This document shows positions 25,101-40,100 of a DNA stretch of 64,000 nucleotides, piece by piece. The translations under genes and the position numbers were made by a program. Each line of letters starts with the position of its first letter. Position 1 is the first letter of the stretch. The stretch is taken from contig NC_052672.1 in assembly GCF_016802725.1 (NCBI RefSeq), positions 9,434,710-9,498,709 on the forward strand, written 5' to 3'. This stretch comes from Solenopsis invicta. Its lineage: Eukaryota > Arthropoda > Insecta > Hymenoptera > Formicidae. Below the pieces are notes generated by a model, which was given only the letters and a program-made list of their open reading frames with translations, searched no databases and had not been told where the DNA came from.

Positions 25101-28100
25101 TATAACTCTTTCGTCTGGCACTTTAGCGATTCGATCTATTATGATAAAAGTTAGAACTCTTCTCGGGGCTATCAGAACACAGTGATATTAAAGAAATTCC
25201 CAAAAAAAATTTTACTCAACAATTTCGAAATTTGACTGATATAAGTCTTCCCTTTTTCCTTCAACAATTCGATACATCGAGATAAAAGTTACAACTCTTC
25301 TGTGGGCTATCAGACACAGAGATATTGGAGAAATTCGGAAAAAAATCAATTTTACTAAAAAATTCGAACTTTGACTGATATAACTCTTTCGTCTGGCACT
25401 TTAGCGATTCGATCTATTATGATAAAATTTAGAAATCTTCTGGGGGCTATAAAAACACAGAGATATTTGAGAAATTCACAAAAAAGTTTTACTCAAAAAT
25501 TTCGTACTTTGATTGATATAACTCTTTCGTTTTTCAGTTTAACGATTTGATCCATAATGATAAAAGTTAGAACTCTTCTCCGGGCTATGAAAACACAGAG
25601 TAATTAAAGAAATTCGCAAAAAACATTTTACTCAAAAATTTCGAAATTTGACTTATATAAGTCTTCCCTTTTTCACTTCAATAATTCGATATATTGTGAT
25701 AAAAGTTACAACTCTTCTGTGGGCTATCAGAACACAGAGATATTGGAGAAATTCGGAAAAAAATCAATTTTACTAAAAAATTCGAACTTTGACTGATGTA
25801 ACTCCTTCGTCTTGCATTTTAGCGATTCGATCTGTTATGATAAAAGTTAGAACTCTTCTGGGGGCTATAAAAACACAGAGATATTTGAGAAATTCGCAAA
25901 AAAGTTTTACTCAAAAATTTCGTACTTTGATTGATATAACTCTTTCGTTTTTCACTTTAACGATATGATCCATAATGATAAAAGTTAGAACTCTTCTCGG
26001 GGCTATCAGAACACAGAGATATTAAAGAAATTCGCAAAAAAAATTTTACTCAACAATTTCGAAATTTGACTGATATAAGTCTTCCCTTTTTTCCTTCAAA
26101 AATTCGATACATCGTGATAAAAGTTACAACTCTTCTGTGGGCTATCAGAACACAGAGATATTGGAAAAATTCGGAAAAAAACCAGTTTTACTCAAAAATT
26201 TCGAACTTTGACTGATATAACTCTTTCGTCTTGCACTTTAGCCATTCGATCTATTATGATAAAATTTAGAACTCTTCTGGGGGCTATAAAAACGCAGAGA
26301 TATTTGAGAAATTCGCAAAAAAGTTTTACTCAAAAATTTCGTACTTTGATTGATATAACTCTTTCGTTTTTAACTTTAACGATTTGATCCATAATGATAA
26401 AAGTTAGAACTTTTCTCGGGGCTATCAGAACACAGAGATGTTTGAGATCTAAGCAAAAAAGTTTTACTCAAAAGTTTCGTACTTTGATTGATATAACTCT
26501 TTCGTTTTTCACTTTAACGATTTGATCCATAATGATAAAATTTAGAACTCTTCTCGGGGCTATCAGAACACATAGATAATAAAGAAATTCGCAAAAAAAA
26601 TTTTACTCAACAATTTCGAAATTTGACTGATATAATCTTCCCTTTTTTCCTTCAAAAATTCGATACATCGTGATAAAAGTTACAACTCTTCTGTGGGCTA
26701 TCAGAACACAGAGATATTGGAAAAATTCGGAAAAAAACCAATTTTACTCAAAAATTTCGAACTTTGACTGATATAACTCTTTCGTCTTGCACTTTAGCGA
26801 TTCGATCTATTATGATAAAATGTAGAACTCTTCTGGGGTCTATAAAAACACAGAGATACTTGAGAAATTCGCAAAAAAGTTTTACTCAAAAATTTCGTAC
26901 TTTGATTGATATAACTCTTTCGTTTTTCAATTTAACGATTTGATCCATAATGATAAAAGTTAGAAATCTTCTCGGGGCTATGAAAACACAGAGTAATTAA
27001 AGAAATTCGCAAAAAACATTTTACTCAAAGTTTCGAAATTTGACTGATATAAGTCTTCCCTTTTTCACTTCAACAATTCGATATATTGTGATAAAAGTTA
27101 CAACTCTTCTGTGGGCTATCAGAACACAGAGATATTGGAGAAAATCGGAAAAAATCAATTTTATTAAAAAATTCGAACTTTGACTGATATAACTCTTTCG
27201 TCTGGCACTTTAGCGATTCGATCTATTATGATAAAAGTTAGAACTATTTTCGAGGCTATCAGAACACATAGATAATAAAGAAATTCGCAAAAAAAATTTT
27301 ACTCAACAATTTCGAAATTTGACTGATATAAGTCTTCCCTTTTTTCCTTCAAAAATTCGATACATCGTGATAAAAGTTACAACTCTTCTGTGGGCTATCA
27401 GAACACAGAGATATTGGAAAAATTCGGAAAAAAACCAATTTTACTCAAAAATTTCGAACTTTGACTGATATAACCCTTTCGTCTTGCACTTTAGCGATTC
27501 GATCTATTATGATAAAATTTAGAACTCTTCTGGGGGCTATAAAAACACAGAGATATTTGAGAGATTCGCAAAAAAGTTTTACTCAAAAATTTCGTAATTT
27601 GATTGATATAACTCTTTCGTTTTTCAATTTAACGATTTGATCCATAATGATAAAAGTTAGAACTCTTCTCGGGGCTATGAAAACACAGAGTAATTAAAGA
27701 AATTCGCAAAAAACATTTTACTCAAAAATTTCGAAATTTGACTGATATAAGTCTTCCCTTTTTCACTTCAACAATTCGATACATTGTGATAAAAGTTACA
27801 ACTCTTCTGTGGGCTATCAGAACACAGAGATATTGGAGAAATTCGGAAAAAAATCAATTTTATTAAAAAATTCGAACTTTGACTGATATAACTCTTTCGT
27901 CTGGCACTTTAGCGATTCGATCTATTATGATAAAAGTTAGAACTCTTCTGGGGGCTATAAAAACACAGAGATATTTGAGAAATTCGCAAAAAAGTTTTAC
28001 TCAAAAATTTCGTACTTTGATTGATATAACTCTTTCGTTTTTCACTTTAACGATATGATCCATAATGATAAAAGGTAGAACTCTTCTCGGGGCTATCCGA

Positions 28101-31100
28101 ACACATAGATAATAAAGAAATTCGCAAAAAAAAATTTACTCAACAATTTCGAAATTTGACTGATATAAGTCTTCCCTTTTTTCCTTCAAAAATTCGATAC
28201 ATCGTGATAAAAGTTACAACTCTTCTGTGGGCTATCAGAACACAGAGATATTGGAAAAATTCGGAAAAAAACCAATTTTACTCAAATCTTCGAACTTTGA
28301 CTGATATAACTCTTTCGTCTTGCACTTTAGCGATTCGATCTATTATGATAAAATTTAGAACTCTTCTGGGGGCTATAAAAACACAGAGATATTTGAGAAA
28401 TTCGCAAAAAAATTTTACTCAAAAATTTCGTACTTTGATTGATATAACTATTTCGTTTTTCATTTTAACGATTTGATCCATAATGATAAAAGTTAGTACT
28501 CTTCTCGGGGCTATGAAAACACAGAGTAATTATAGAAATACGCAACAAAAATTTTACTCAAAAATTTCGAAATTTGACTGATATAAGTCTTCCCTTTATC
28601 CTTCAACAATTCGATATATCGTGATAAAAGTTACAACTCTTCTATGGGCTATCAGAACACAGAGATATTGGAGAAATTCGGAAAAAAACCAATTTTACTC
28701 AAAGATTTCGAACTTTGACTGATATAATGCTTTCGTCTTGTACTTTAGCGATTCGATCTATTATGATAAAATTTAGAACTCTTCTGGGGGCTATAAAAAC
28801 GCAGAGATATTTGAGAAATTCGCAAAAAAGTTTTACTCAAAAATTTCGTACTTTGATTGATATAACTCTTTCGTTTTTAACTTTAACGATTTGATCCATA
28901 ATGATAAAAGTTAAAACTTTTCTCGGGGCTATCAGAACACAGAGATGTTTGAGAAATAAGCAAAAAAGTTTTACTCAAAAATTTCGTACTTTGATTGATA
29001 TAACACTTTCGTATTTCACTTTAACGATTTGATCCATAATGATAAAATTTAGAACTCTTCTCGGGGCTATCAGAACACATAGATAATAAAGAAATTCGCC
29101 AAAAAAAATTTTACTCAACAATTTCGAAATTTGACTGATATAAGTCTTCCCTTTTTTCCTTCAAAAATTCGATACATCGTGATAAAAGTTACAACTCTTC
29201 TGTGGGCTATCAGAACACTGAGATATTGGAAAAATTCGGAAAAAAACCAATTTTACTCAAAAATTTCGAACTTTGACTGATATAACTCTTTCGTCTTTCA
29301 CTTTAGCGATTCGATCTATTATGATAAAATTTAGAACTCTTCTGGGTGCTATAAAAACACAGAGATATTTGAGAAATTCGCAAAAAAGTTTTACTCAAAA
29401 ATTTCGTACTTTGATTGATATAACTCTTTCGTTTTTCACTTTAAGGATTTGATCCATAATGATAAAAGTTAGAACTCTTCTCGGGGCTATCAGAACACAT
29501 AGATAATAAAGATATTCGCAAAAAAAATTTTACTCAACCATTTCGAAATTTGACTGATATAAGTCTTCCCTTTTTTCCTTCAAAAATTCGATACATCGTG
29601 ATAAAAGTTACAACTCTTCTGTGGGCTATCAGAACACAGAGATATTGGAAAAATTCGGAAAAAAACCAATTTTACTCTAAAATTTCGAACTTTGACTGAT
29701 ATAACTCTTTCGTCTTGCACTTTAGCGATTCGATCTATTATGATAAAATTTAGAACTCTTCTGGGGGCTATAAAAACACAGAGATACTTGAGAAATTCGC
29801 AAAAAAGTTTTACTCAAAAATTTCGTACTTTGATTGATATAACTCTTTCGTTTTTCAATTTAACGATTTGATCCATAATGATAAAAGTTAGAACTCTTCT
29901 CGGGGATATCAGAACACATAGATAATAAAGAAATTCGCAAAAAAAATTTTATTCAACAATTTCGAAGTTTGACTGATATAAGTCTTCCCTTTTTTCCTTG
30001 AAAAATTCGATACATCGTGATAAAAGTTACAACTCTTCTGTGGGCTATCAGAACACAGAGATATTGGAAAAATTCGGAAAAAAACCAATTTTACACAAAA
30101 ATTTTGAACTTTGACTGATATAACTCTTTCGTCTTGCACTTTAGCGATTCGATCTATTATGATAAAATTTAGAACTCTTCTGGGGGCTATAAAAACACAG
30201 AGATATTTGAGAAATTCGCAAAAAAGTTTTACTCAAAAATTTCGTACTTTGATTGATATAACTCTTTCGTTTTTAACTTTAACGATTTGATCCATAATGA
30301 TAAAAGTTAGAACTTTTCTCGGGGCTATCAGAACACAGAGATGTTTGAGAAATAAGCAAAAAAGTTTTACTCAAAAATTTCGTACTTTGATTGATATAAC
30401 TCTTTCGTTTTTCACTTTAACGATATGATCCATAATGATAAAAGTTAGAACTCTTCTCGGGCCTATCAGAACACAGAGATATTAAAGATATTCGCAAAAA
30501 AAATTTTACTCAACAATTTCGAAATTTGACTGATATAAGTCTTCCCTTTTTTCCTTGAAAAATTCGATACATCGTGATAAAAGTTACAACTCTTCTGTGG
30601 GCTATCAGAACACAGAGATATTGGAAAAATTCGGAAAAAAACCAATTTTACACAAAAATTTCGAACTTTGACTTATATAACTCTTTCGTCTTGCACTTTA
30701 GCGATTCGATCTATTATGATAAAATTTAGAAATCTTCTGGAGGCTATAAAAACACAGAGATATTTGAGAAATTCGCAAAAAAGTTTTACTCAAAAATTTC
30801 GTACTTTGATTGATGTAACTCTTTCGTTTTTAACTTTAACGATTTGATCCATAATGATAAAAGTTAGAACTCTTTTCGGGGCTAACAGAACACAGATATG
30901 TTTGAGAAATAAGGAAAAAAGTTTTACTCAAAGATTTCGTACTTTGATTGATATAACTCTTTCGTTTTTCACTTTAACGATTTGATCCATAATGATAAAA
31001 GTTAGAACTCTTCTCGGGGCTATCCGAACACATAGATAATAAAGAAATTCGCAAAAAAAATTTAACTCAACAATTTCGAAATTTGACTGATATAAGTCTT

Positions 31101-34100
31101 CCCTTGTTTCCTTCAAAAATTCGATACATCGTGATAAAAGTTACAACTCTTCTGTGGGCTATCAGATCACAGAGATATTGCAAAAATTCGGAAAAAAACC
31201 AGTTTTACTCTAAAATTTCGAACTTTGACTGATATAACTCTTTCGTCTTGCACTTTAGCGATTCGATCTATTATGATAAAATTTAGAACTCTTCTGGGGG
31301 CTATAAAAACGCAGAGATATTTGAGAAATTCGCAAAAAAGTTTTACTCAAAAATTTCGTACTTTGATTCATATAACTCTTTCGTTTTTCACTTTAACGAT
31401 TTGATCCATAATGATAAAAGTTAGAACTCTTCTCGGGGCTATGAAAACACAGAGTAATTAAAGAAATTCGCAAAAAAAATTTTACTCAACAATTTCGAAA
31501 TTTGACTGATATAAGTCTTCCCTTTCTTCCTTCAAAAATTCGATACATCGTGATAAAAGTTACAACTCTTCTGTGGGCTATCAGAACACAGAGATATTGG
31601 AAAAATTCGAAAAAAAACCAATTTTACTCAAAAATTTCGAACTTTGACTGATATAACTCTTTCGTCTTGCACTTTAGCGATTCGATCTATTATGATAAAA
31701 TTTAGAACTCTTCTGGGGGCTATAAAAACACAGAGATACTTGAGAAATTCGCAAAAAAGTTTTACTCAAAAATTTCGTACTTTGATTGATATAACTCTTT
31801 CGTTTTTCAATTTAACGATTTGATCCATAATGATAAAAGTTAGAACTCCTCTGGGGGCTATAAAAACACAGAGATATTTGAGAAATTCGCAAAAAAGTTT
31901 TACTCAAAAATTTCGTACTTTGATTGATATAACTCTTTCGTTTTTCAATTTAACGATTTGATCCATAATGATAAAAGTTAGAACTCTTCTCGGGGCTATG
32001 AAAACACAGAGTAATTAAAGAAATTCGCAAAAAACATTTTACTCAAAAATTTCGAAATTTGACTGATATAAGTCTTCCCTTTTTCACTTCAACAAATCGA
32101 TATATTGTGATAAAAGTTACAACTCTTCTGTGGGCTATCAGAACACAGAGATATTGGAGAAATTCGGAAAAAAATCAATTTTATTAAAAAATTCGAACTT
32201 TGACTGATATAACTCTTTCGTCTGGCACTTTAGCGATTCGATCTATTATGATAAAAGTTAGAACTCTTCTGGGGGCTATAAAAACACAGAGATATTTGAG
32301 AAATTCGCAAAAAAATTTTACTCAAAAATTTCGTACTTTGATTGATATAACTCTTTCGTTTTTCACTTTAACGATTTGATCCATAATGATAAAAGTTAGA
32401 ACTCTTCTCGGGGCTATCAGAACACATAGATAATAAAGAAATTCGCAAAAAAAATTTTACTCAACAATTTCGAAGTTTGACTGATATAAGTCTTCCCTTT
32501 TTTCCTAGAAAAATTCGATACATCGTGATAAAAGTTACAACTCTTCTGTGGGCTATCAGAACACAGAGATACTGGAAAAATTCGAAAAAAAACCAGTTTT
32601 ACTCAAAAATTTCGAACTTTGACTGATATAACTCTTTCGTCTTGCACTTTAGCGATTCGATCTATTATGATAAAATTTAGAACTCTTCTGGGGGCTATAA
32701 AAACACAGAGATATTTGAGAAATTCACAAAAAAGTTTTACTCAAAAATTTCGTACTTTGATTGATATAACTCTTTCGTTTTTCACTTTAACGATATGATC
32801 CATAATGATAAAAGTTAGAACTCTTCTCGGGGCTATCAGAACACATAGATAATAAAGAAATTCGCAAAAAAAATTTTACTCAACAATTTCGAAGTTTGAC
32901 TGATATAAGTCTTCCCTTTTTTCCTTGAAAAATTCGATACATCGTGATAAAAGTTACAACTCTTCTGTGGGCTATCAGAACACAGAGATATTGGAAAAAT
33001 TCGGAAAAAAACCAGTTTTACTCAAAAATTTCGAACTTTGACTGATATAACTCTATCGTCTTGCACTTTAGCGATTCGATCTATTATGATAAAATTTAGA
33101 ACTCTTCTGGGGGCTATAAAAACGTAGAGATATTTGAGAAATTCGCAAAAAAGTTTTACTCAAAAATTTCGTACTTTGATTGATATAACTCTTTCGTTTT
33201 TAACTTTAACGATTTGATCCATAATGATAAAAGTTAGAACTTTTCTCGGGGCTATCAGAACACAGAGATGTTTGAGAAATAAGCAAAAAAGTTTTACTCA
33301 AAAATTTCGTACTTTGATTGATATAACTCTTTCGTTTTTCACTTTAACGATATGATCCATAATGATAAAAGTTAGAACTCTTCTCGGGGCTATCAGAATA
33401 CAGAGATATTAAAGAAATTCGCAACAAAAATTTTACTCAACAATTTCAAAATTTGACTGATATAAGTCTTCCCTTTTTCCTTCAACAAATCGATACATCG
33501 AGATAAAAGTTACAACTCTTCTGTGGGCTATCAGAACACAGAGATATTGAAGAAATTCGGAAAAAAATCAATTTTACTAAAAAATTCGAATTTTGACTGA
33601 TATAACTCTTTCGTCTGGCACTTTAGCGATTCGATCTATTATGATAAAAGTTAGAACTCTTCTGGGGGCTATAAAAACACAGAGATATTTGAGAAATTCG
33701 CAAAAAAGTTTTACTCAAAAATTTCGTACTTTGATTGATATAACTCTTTCGTTTTTCACTTTAACGATATGATCCATAATGATAAAAGTTAGAACTCTTC
33801 TCGGGGCTATCAGAACACAGAGATATTAAAAAATTCGCAAAAAAAATTTTACTCAACAATTTCGAAATTTGACTGATATAAGTCTTCCCCTTTTCCTTCA
33901 ACAATTCGATACATCGAGATAAAAGTTACAACTCTTCTGTGGGCTATCAGAACACAGAGATGTTGGAGAAATTCGGAAAAAAATCAATTTTACTAAAAAA
34001 TTCGAACTTTGACTGATATAACTCTTTCGTCTGGCACTTTAGCGATTCGATCTATTATGATAAAAGTTAGAACTCTTTTCGGGGCTTTCAGAACACATAG

Positions 34101-37100
34101 ATAATAAAGAAATTCGCAAAAAAAATTTTACTCAACAATTTCGAAATTTGACTGATATAAGTCTTCCCTTTTTCCTTCAACAATTCGATACATCGTGATA
34201 AAAGTTGCAACTCTTCTATGGGCTATCAGAACACAGAGATATTGGAGAAATTCGGAAAAAAATCAATTTTACTAAAAAATTCGAACTTTGACTGATATAA
34301 CTCCTTCGTCTTGCATTTTAGCGATTCGATCTATTATGATAAAAGTTAGAACTCATCTGGGGGTTATACAAACACAGAGATATTTGAGAAATTCGCAAAA
34401 AAGTTTTACTCAAAAATTTCGTACTTTGATTGATGTAACTCTTTCGTTTTTAACTTTAACGATTTGATCCCTAATGATAAAAGTTAGAACTCTTTTCGGG
34501 GCTAACAGAACACAGATATGTTTGAGAAATAAGGAAAAAAGTTTTACTCAAAGATTTCGTACTTTGATTGATATAACTCTTTCGTTTTTCACTTTAACGA
34601 TTTGATCCATAATGATAAAAGTTAGAACTTTTCTCCGGGCTATCAGAACACATAGATAATAAAGAAATTCGCAAAAATAATTTTACTCAAAAATTTAGAA
34701 ATTTGACTGATATAAGTCTTCCTTTTTTCACTTCAACAATTCGATATATCGTGATAAAGGTTACAAGTCTTCTATGGGCTATCAGAACACAGAGATATTG
34801 GAGAAATTCGGAAAAAAACCAATTTTACTCAAAAATTTCGAACTTTGACTGATATAATGCTTTCGTCTTGCCCTTTAGCGATTCGATCTATTATGATAAA
34901 AGTTAGAACTCTTTTCGGGGCTATCAGAATACATAGATAATAAAGAAATTCGCAAAAAAAATTTTACTCAACAATTTCGACATTTGACTGATATAAGTCT
35001 TCCCTTTTTTCCTTTAAAAATTTGATACATCGTGGTAAAAGTTACAACTCTTCTGTGGGCTATCAGAACACAGAGATATTGGAAAAATTCGGAAAAAAAC
35101 CAATTTTACTCAAAAATTTCAAACTTTGACTGATATAACTCTTTCGTCTTGCACTTTAGCGATTCGATCTATTATGATAAAATTTAGAACTCTTCTGGGG
35201 GCTATAAAAACACAGAGATATTTGAGAAATTCGCAAAAAGGTTTTACTCAAAGATTTCGTACTTTGATTGATATAACTCTTTCGTTTTTCACTTTAACGA
35301 TTTGATCCATAATGATAAAAGTTAGAACTCTTCTCGGGGCTATGAAAACACAGAGTAATTAAAGAAATTCGCAAAAAACATTTTACTCAAAAATTTCGAA
35401 ATTTGACTGATATAAGTCTTCCCTTTTTCACTTCAACAATTCGATATATTGTGATAAAAGTTACAACTCTTCTGTGGGCTATCAGAACACAGAGATATTG
35501 GAGAAATTCGGAAAAAAATCAATTTTATTAAAAAATTCGAACTTTGACTGATATAACTCTTTCGTCTGGCACTCTAGCGATTCGATCTTTTATGATAAAA
35601 GTTAGAACTCTTCTGGGGGCTATAAAAACACAGAGATATTTGAGAAATTCGCAAAAAAGTTTTACTCAAAAATTACGTACTTTGATTGATATATGTCTTT
35701 CGTTTTTAACTTTAACGATTTGATCCATAATGATAAAAGTTAGAAATTTCTCGGGACTATCAGAACACAGAGATGTTTGAGAAATAAGCAAAAAAGTTTT
35801 ACTCAAAAATTTCGTACTTTGATTGATATAACTCTTTCGTTTTTCACTTTAACGATATGATCCATAATGATAAAAGTTAGAACTCTTCTCGGGGCTATCA
35901 GAATACAGAGATATTAAAAAAATTCGCAACAAAAATTTTACTCAACAATTTCAAAATTTGACTGATATAAGTCTTCCCTTTTTCCTTCAACAAATCGATA
36001 CATCGAGATAAAAGTTACAACTCTTCTGTGGGCTATCAGAACACAGAGATATTGAAGAAATTCGGAAAAAAATCAATTTTACTAAAAAATTCGAATTTTG
36101 ACTGATATAACTCTTTCGTCTGGCACTTTAGCGATTCGATCTATTATGATAAAATTTAGAACTCTTCTGGGGGCTATAAAAACACAGAGATATTTGAGAA
36201 ATTCGCAAAAAAATTTTACTCAAAAATTTCGTACTTTGATTGATATAACTCTTTCGTTTTTCACTTTAACGATTTGATCCATAATGATAAAAGTTAGAAC
36301 TCTTCTCGGGGCTATCAGAACACATAGATAATAAAGAAATTCGCAAAAAAAATTTTACTCAACAATTTCGAAGTTTGACTGATATAAGTCTTCCCTTTTT
36401 TCCTTGAAAAATTCGATACATCGTGATAAAAGTTACAACTCTTCTGTGGGCTATCAGAACACAGAGATATTGGAAAAATTCGGAAAAAAACCAGTTTTAC
36501 TCAAAAATTTCGAACTTTGACTGATATAACTCTTTCGTCTTGCACTTTAGCGATTCGATCTATTATGATAAAATTTAGAACTCTTCTGGGGGCTATAAAA
36601 ACACAGAGATATTTGAGAAATTCGCAAAAAAGTTTTACTCAAAAATTTCGTACTTTGATTGATATAACTCTTTCGTTTATAACTTTAACTATTTGATCCA
36701 TAATGATAAAAGTTAGAACTTTTCTCGGGGCTATCAGAACACAGAGATGTTTGAGAAATAAGCAAAAAAGTTTTACTCAAAAATTTCGTACTTTGATTGA
36801 TATAATTCTTTCGTTTTTCACTTTAACGATTTGATCCATAATGATAAAAGTTAGAACTCTTCTCGGGGCTATGAAAACACAGAGTAATTAAAGAAATTCG
36901 CAAAAAACATTTTACTCAAAATTTCGAAATTTGACTGATATAAGTCTTCCCTTTTTCACTTCAACAATTCGATATATTGTGATAAAAGTTACAACTCTTC
37001 TGTGGGCTATCAGAACACAGAGATATTGGAGAAATTCGGAAAAAAATCAATTTTACTAAAAAATTCGAAATTTGACTGATATAACTCCTTCGTCTTGCAT

Positions 37101-40100
37101 TTTAGCGATTCGATCTATTATGATAAAAGTTAGAACTCTTCTGGGGGCTATAAAAACACAGAGATATTTGAGAAATTCGCAAAAAAGTTTTACTCAAAAA
37201 TTTCGTACTTTGATTGATATAACTCTTTCGTTTTTCACTTTAACGATATGATCCATAATGATAAAAGTTAGAACTCTTCTCGGGGCTATCAGAACACAGA
37301 GATATTAAAAAATACGCAAAAAAAATTTTACTCAACAATTTCGAAATTTGACTGATATAAGTCTTCCCCTTTTCCTTCAACAATTCGATACATCGAGATA
37401 AAAGTTACAACTCTTCTGTGGGCTATCAGAACACAGAGATGTTGGAGAAATTCGGAAAAAAATCAATTTTACTAAAAAATTCGAACTTTGACTGATATAA
37501 CTCTTTCGTCTGGCACTTTAGCGATTCGATTTATTATGATGGAATTTAGAACTCTTCTGGGGGCTATAAAAACACAGAGATATTTGAGAAATTCGCAAAA
37601 AAGTTTTACTCAAAAATTTCGTACTTTGATTGATATAACTCTTTCGTTTTTAACTTTAACGATTTGATCCCTAATGATAAAAGTTAGAACTCTTTTCGGG
37701 GCTATCAGAATACATAGATAATAAAGAAATTCGCAACAAAAATTTTACTCAACAATTTCAAAATTTGACTGATATAAGTCTTCCCTTTTTCCTTCAACAA
37801 ATCGATACATCGAGATAAAAGTTACAACTCTTCTGTGGGCTATCAGAACACAGAGATATTGAAGAAATTCGGAAAAAAACAATTTTACTAAAAAATTCGA
37901 ATTTTGACTGATATAACTCTTTCGTCTGGCACTTTAGCGATTCGATCTATTATGATAAAATTTAGAACTCTTCTGGGGGCTATAAAAACACAGAGATATT
38001 TGAGAAATTCGCAAAAAAATTTTACTCAAAAATTTCGTACTTTGATTGATATAATTCTTTCGTTTTTCACTTTAACGATTTGATCCATAATGATAAATTT
38101 AGAACTCTTCTCGGGGCTATCAGAACACATAGATAATAAAGAAATTCGCAAAAAAAATTTTACTCAACAATTTCGAAATTTGACTGATATAAGTCTTCCC
38201 TTTTTTTCTTCAAAAATTCGATACATCGTGATAAAAGTTACAACTCTTATGTGGGCTATCAGGACACAGAGGTATTGGAAAAATTCGGAAAAAAACCAGT
38301 TTATACTCAAAAATTTCGAACTTTGACTGATATAACTCTATCGTCTTGCACTTTAGCGATTCGATCTATTATGATAAAATTTAGAACTCTTCTGGGGGCT
38401 ATAAAAACGTAGAGATATTTGAGAAATTCGCAAAAAAGTTTTACTCAAAAATTTCGTACTTTGATTGATATAACTCTTTCGTTTTTAACTTTAACGATTT
38501 GATCCATAATGATAAAAGTTAGAACTTTTCTCGGGGCTATCAGAACACAGAGATGTTTGAGAACTAAGCAAAAAAGTTTTACTCAAAAATTTCGTACTTT
38601 GATTGATATAACTCTTTCGTTTTTCACTTTAACTATTTGATCCATAATGATAAAATTTGGAACTCTTCTCGGGGCTATCAGAACACATAGATAATAAAGA
38701 AATCCGCAAAAAAAATTTTACTCAACAATTTCGAAATTTGACTGATATAAGCCGTCCCTTTTTTCCTTCAAAAATTCGATACATCGTGATAAAAGTTACA
38801 ACTCTTATGTGGGCTATCAGGACACAGAGGTATTGGAAAAATTCGGAAAAAAACCAGTTTATACTCAAAAATTTCGAACTTTGACTGATATAACTCTATC
38901 GTCTTGCACTTTAGCGATTCGATCTATTATGATAAAATATAGAACTCTTCTGGGGGCTATAAAAACGCAGAGATATTTGAGAAATTCGCAAAAAAGTTTT
39001 ACTCAAAAATTTCGTACTTTGATTGATATAACTCTTTCGTTTTTCACTTTAACGATTTGATCCATAATGATAAAAGTTAGTACTCTTCTCGGGGCTATGA
39101 AAACACAGAGTAATTAAAGAAATTCGCAAAAAACATTTTACTCAAAAATTTCGAAATTTGACTGATATAAGTCTTCCCTTTTTCACTTCAACAATTCGAT
39201 ATATTGTGATAAAAGTTACAACTCTTCTGTGGACTATCAGAACACAGAGATATTGGAGAAATTCGGAAAAAAATCCATTTTATTAAAAAATTCGAACTTT
39301 GACTGATATAACTCTTTCGTCTGGCACTTTAGCGATTCGATCTATTATGATAAAAGTTAGAACTCTTCTGGGGGCTATAAAAACACAGAGATATTTGAGA
39401 AATTCGCAAAAAAGTTTTACTCAAAAATTTCGTACTTTGATTGATATAACTCTTTCGTTTTTCACTTTAACGATATGATCCATAATGATAAAAGTTAGAA
39501 CTCTTCTCGGGGCTATCAGAACACAGAGATAATAAAGAAATTCGCAAAAAAAATTTTACTCAACAATTTCAAAATTTGACTGATATAAGTCTTCCCTTTT
39601 TCCTTCAACAATTCGATACATCGAGATAAAAGTTACAACTCTTCTGTGGGCTATCAGAACACAGAGATATTGGAGAAATTCGGAAAAAAATCAATTTTAC
39701 TAAAAAATTCGAACTTTGACTGATATAACTCTTTCGTCTGGCACTTTAGCCATTAGATCTATTATGATAAAATTTAGAACTCTTCTGGGGGCTATAAAAA
39801 CACAGAGATATTTGAGAAATTCGCAAAAAAGTTTTACTCAGAAATTACGTACTTTGATTGATATATGTCTTTCGTTTTTAACTTTAACGATTTGATCCAT
39901 AATGATAAAAGTTAGAAATTTCTCGGGACTATCAGAACACAGAGATGTTTGAGAAATAAGCAAAAAAGTTTTACTCAAAAATTTCGTACTTTGATTGATA
40001 TAACTCTTTCGTTTTTCACTTTAACGATATGATCCATAATGATAAAAGTTAGAACTCTTCTCGGGGCTATCAGAATACAGAGATATTAAAGAAATTCGCA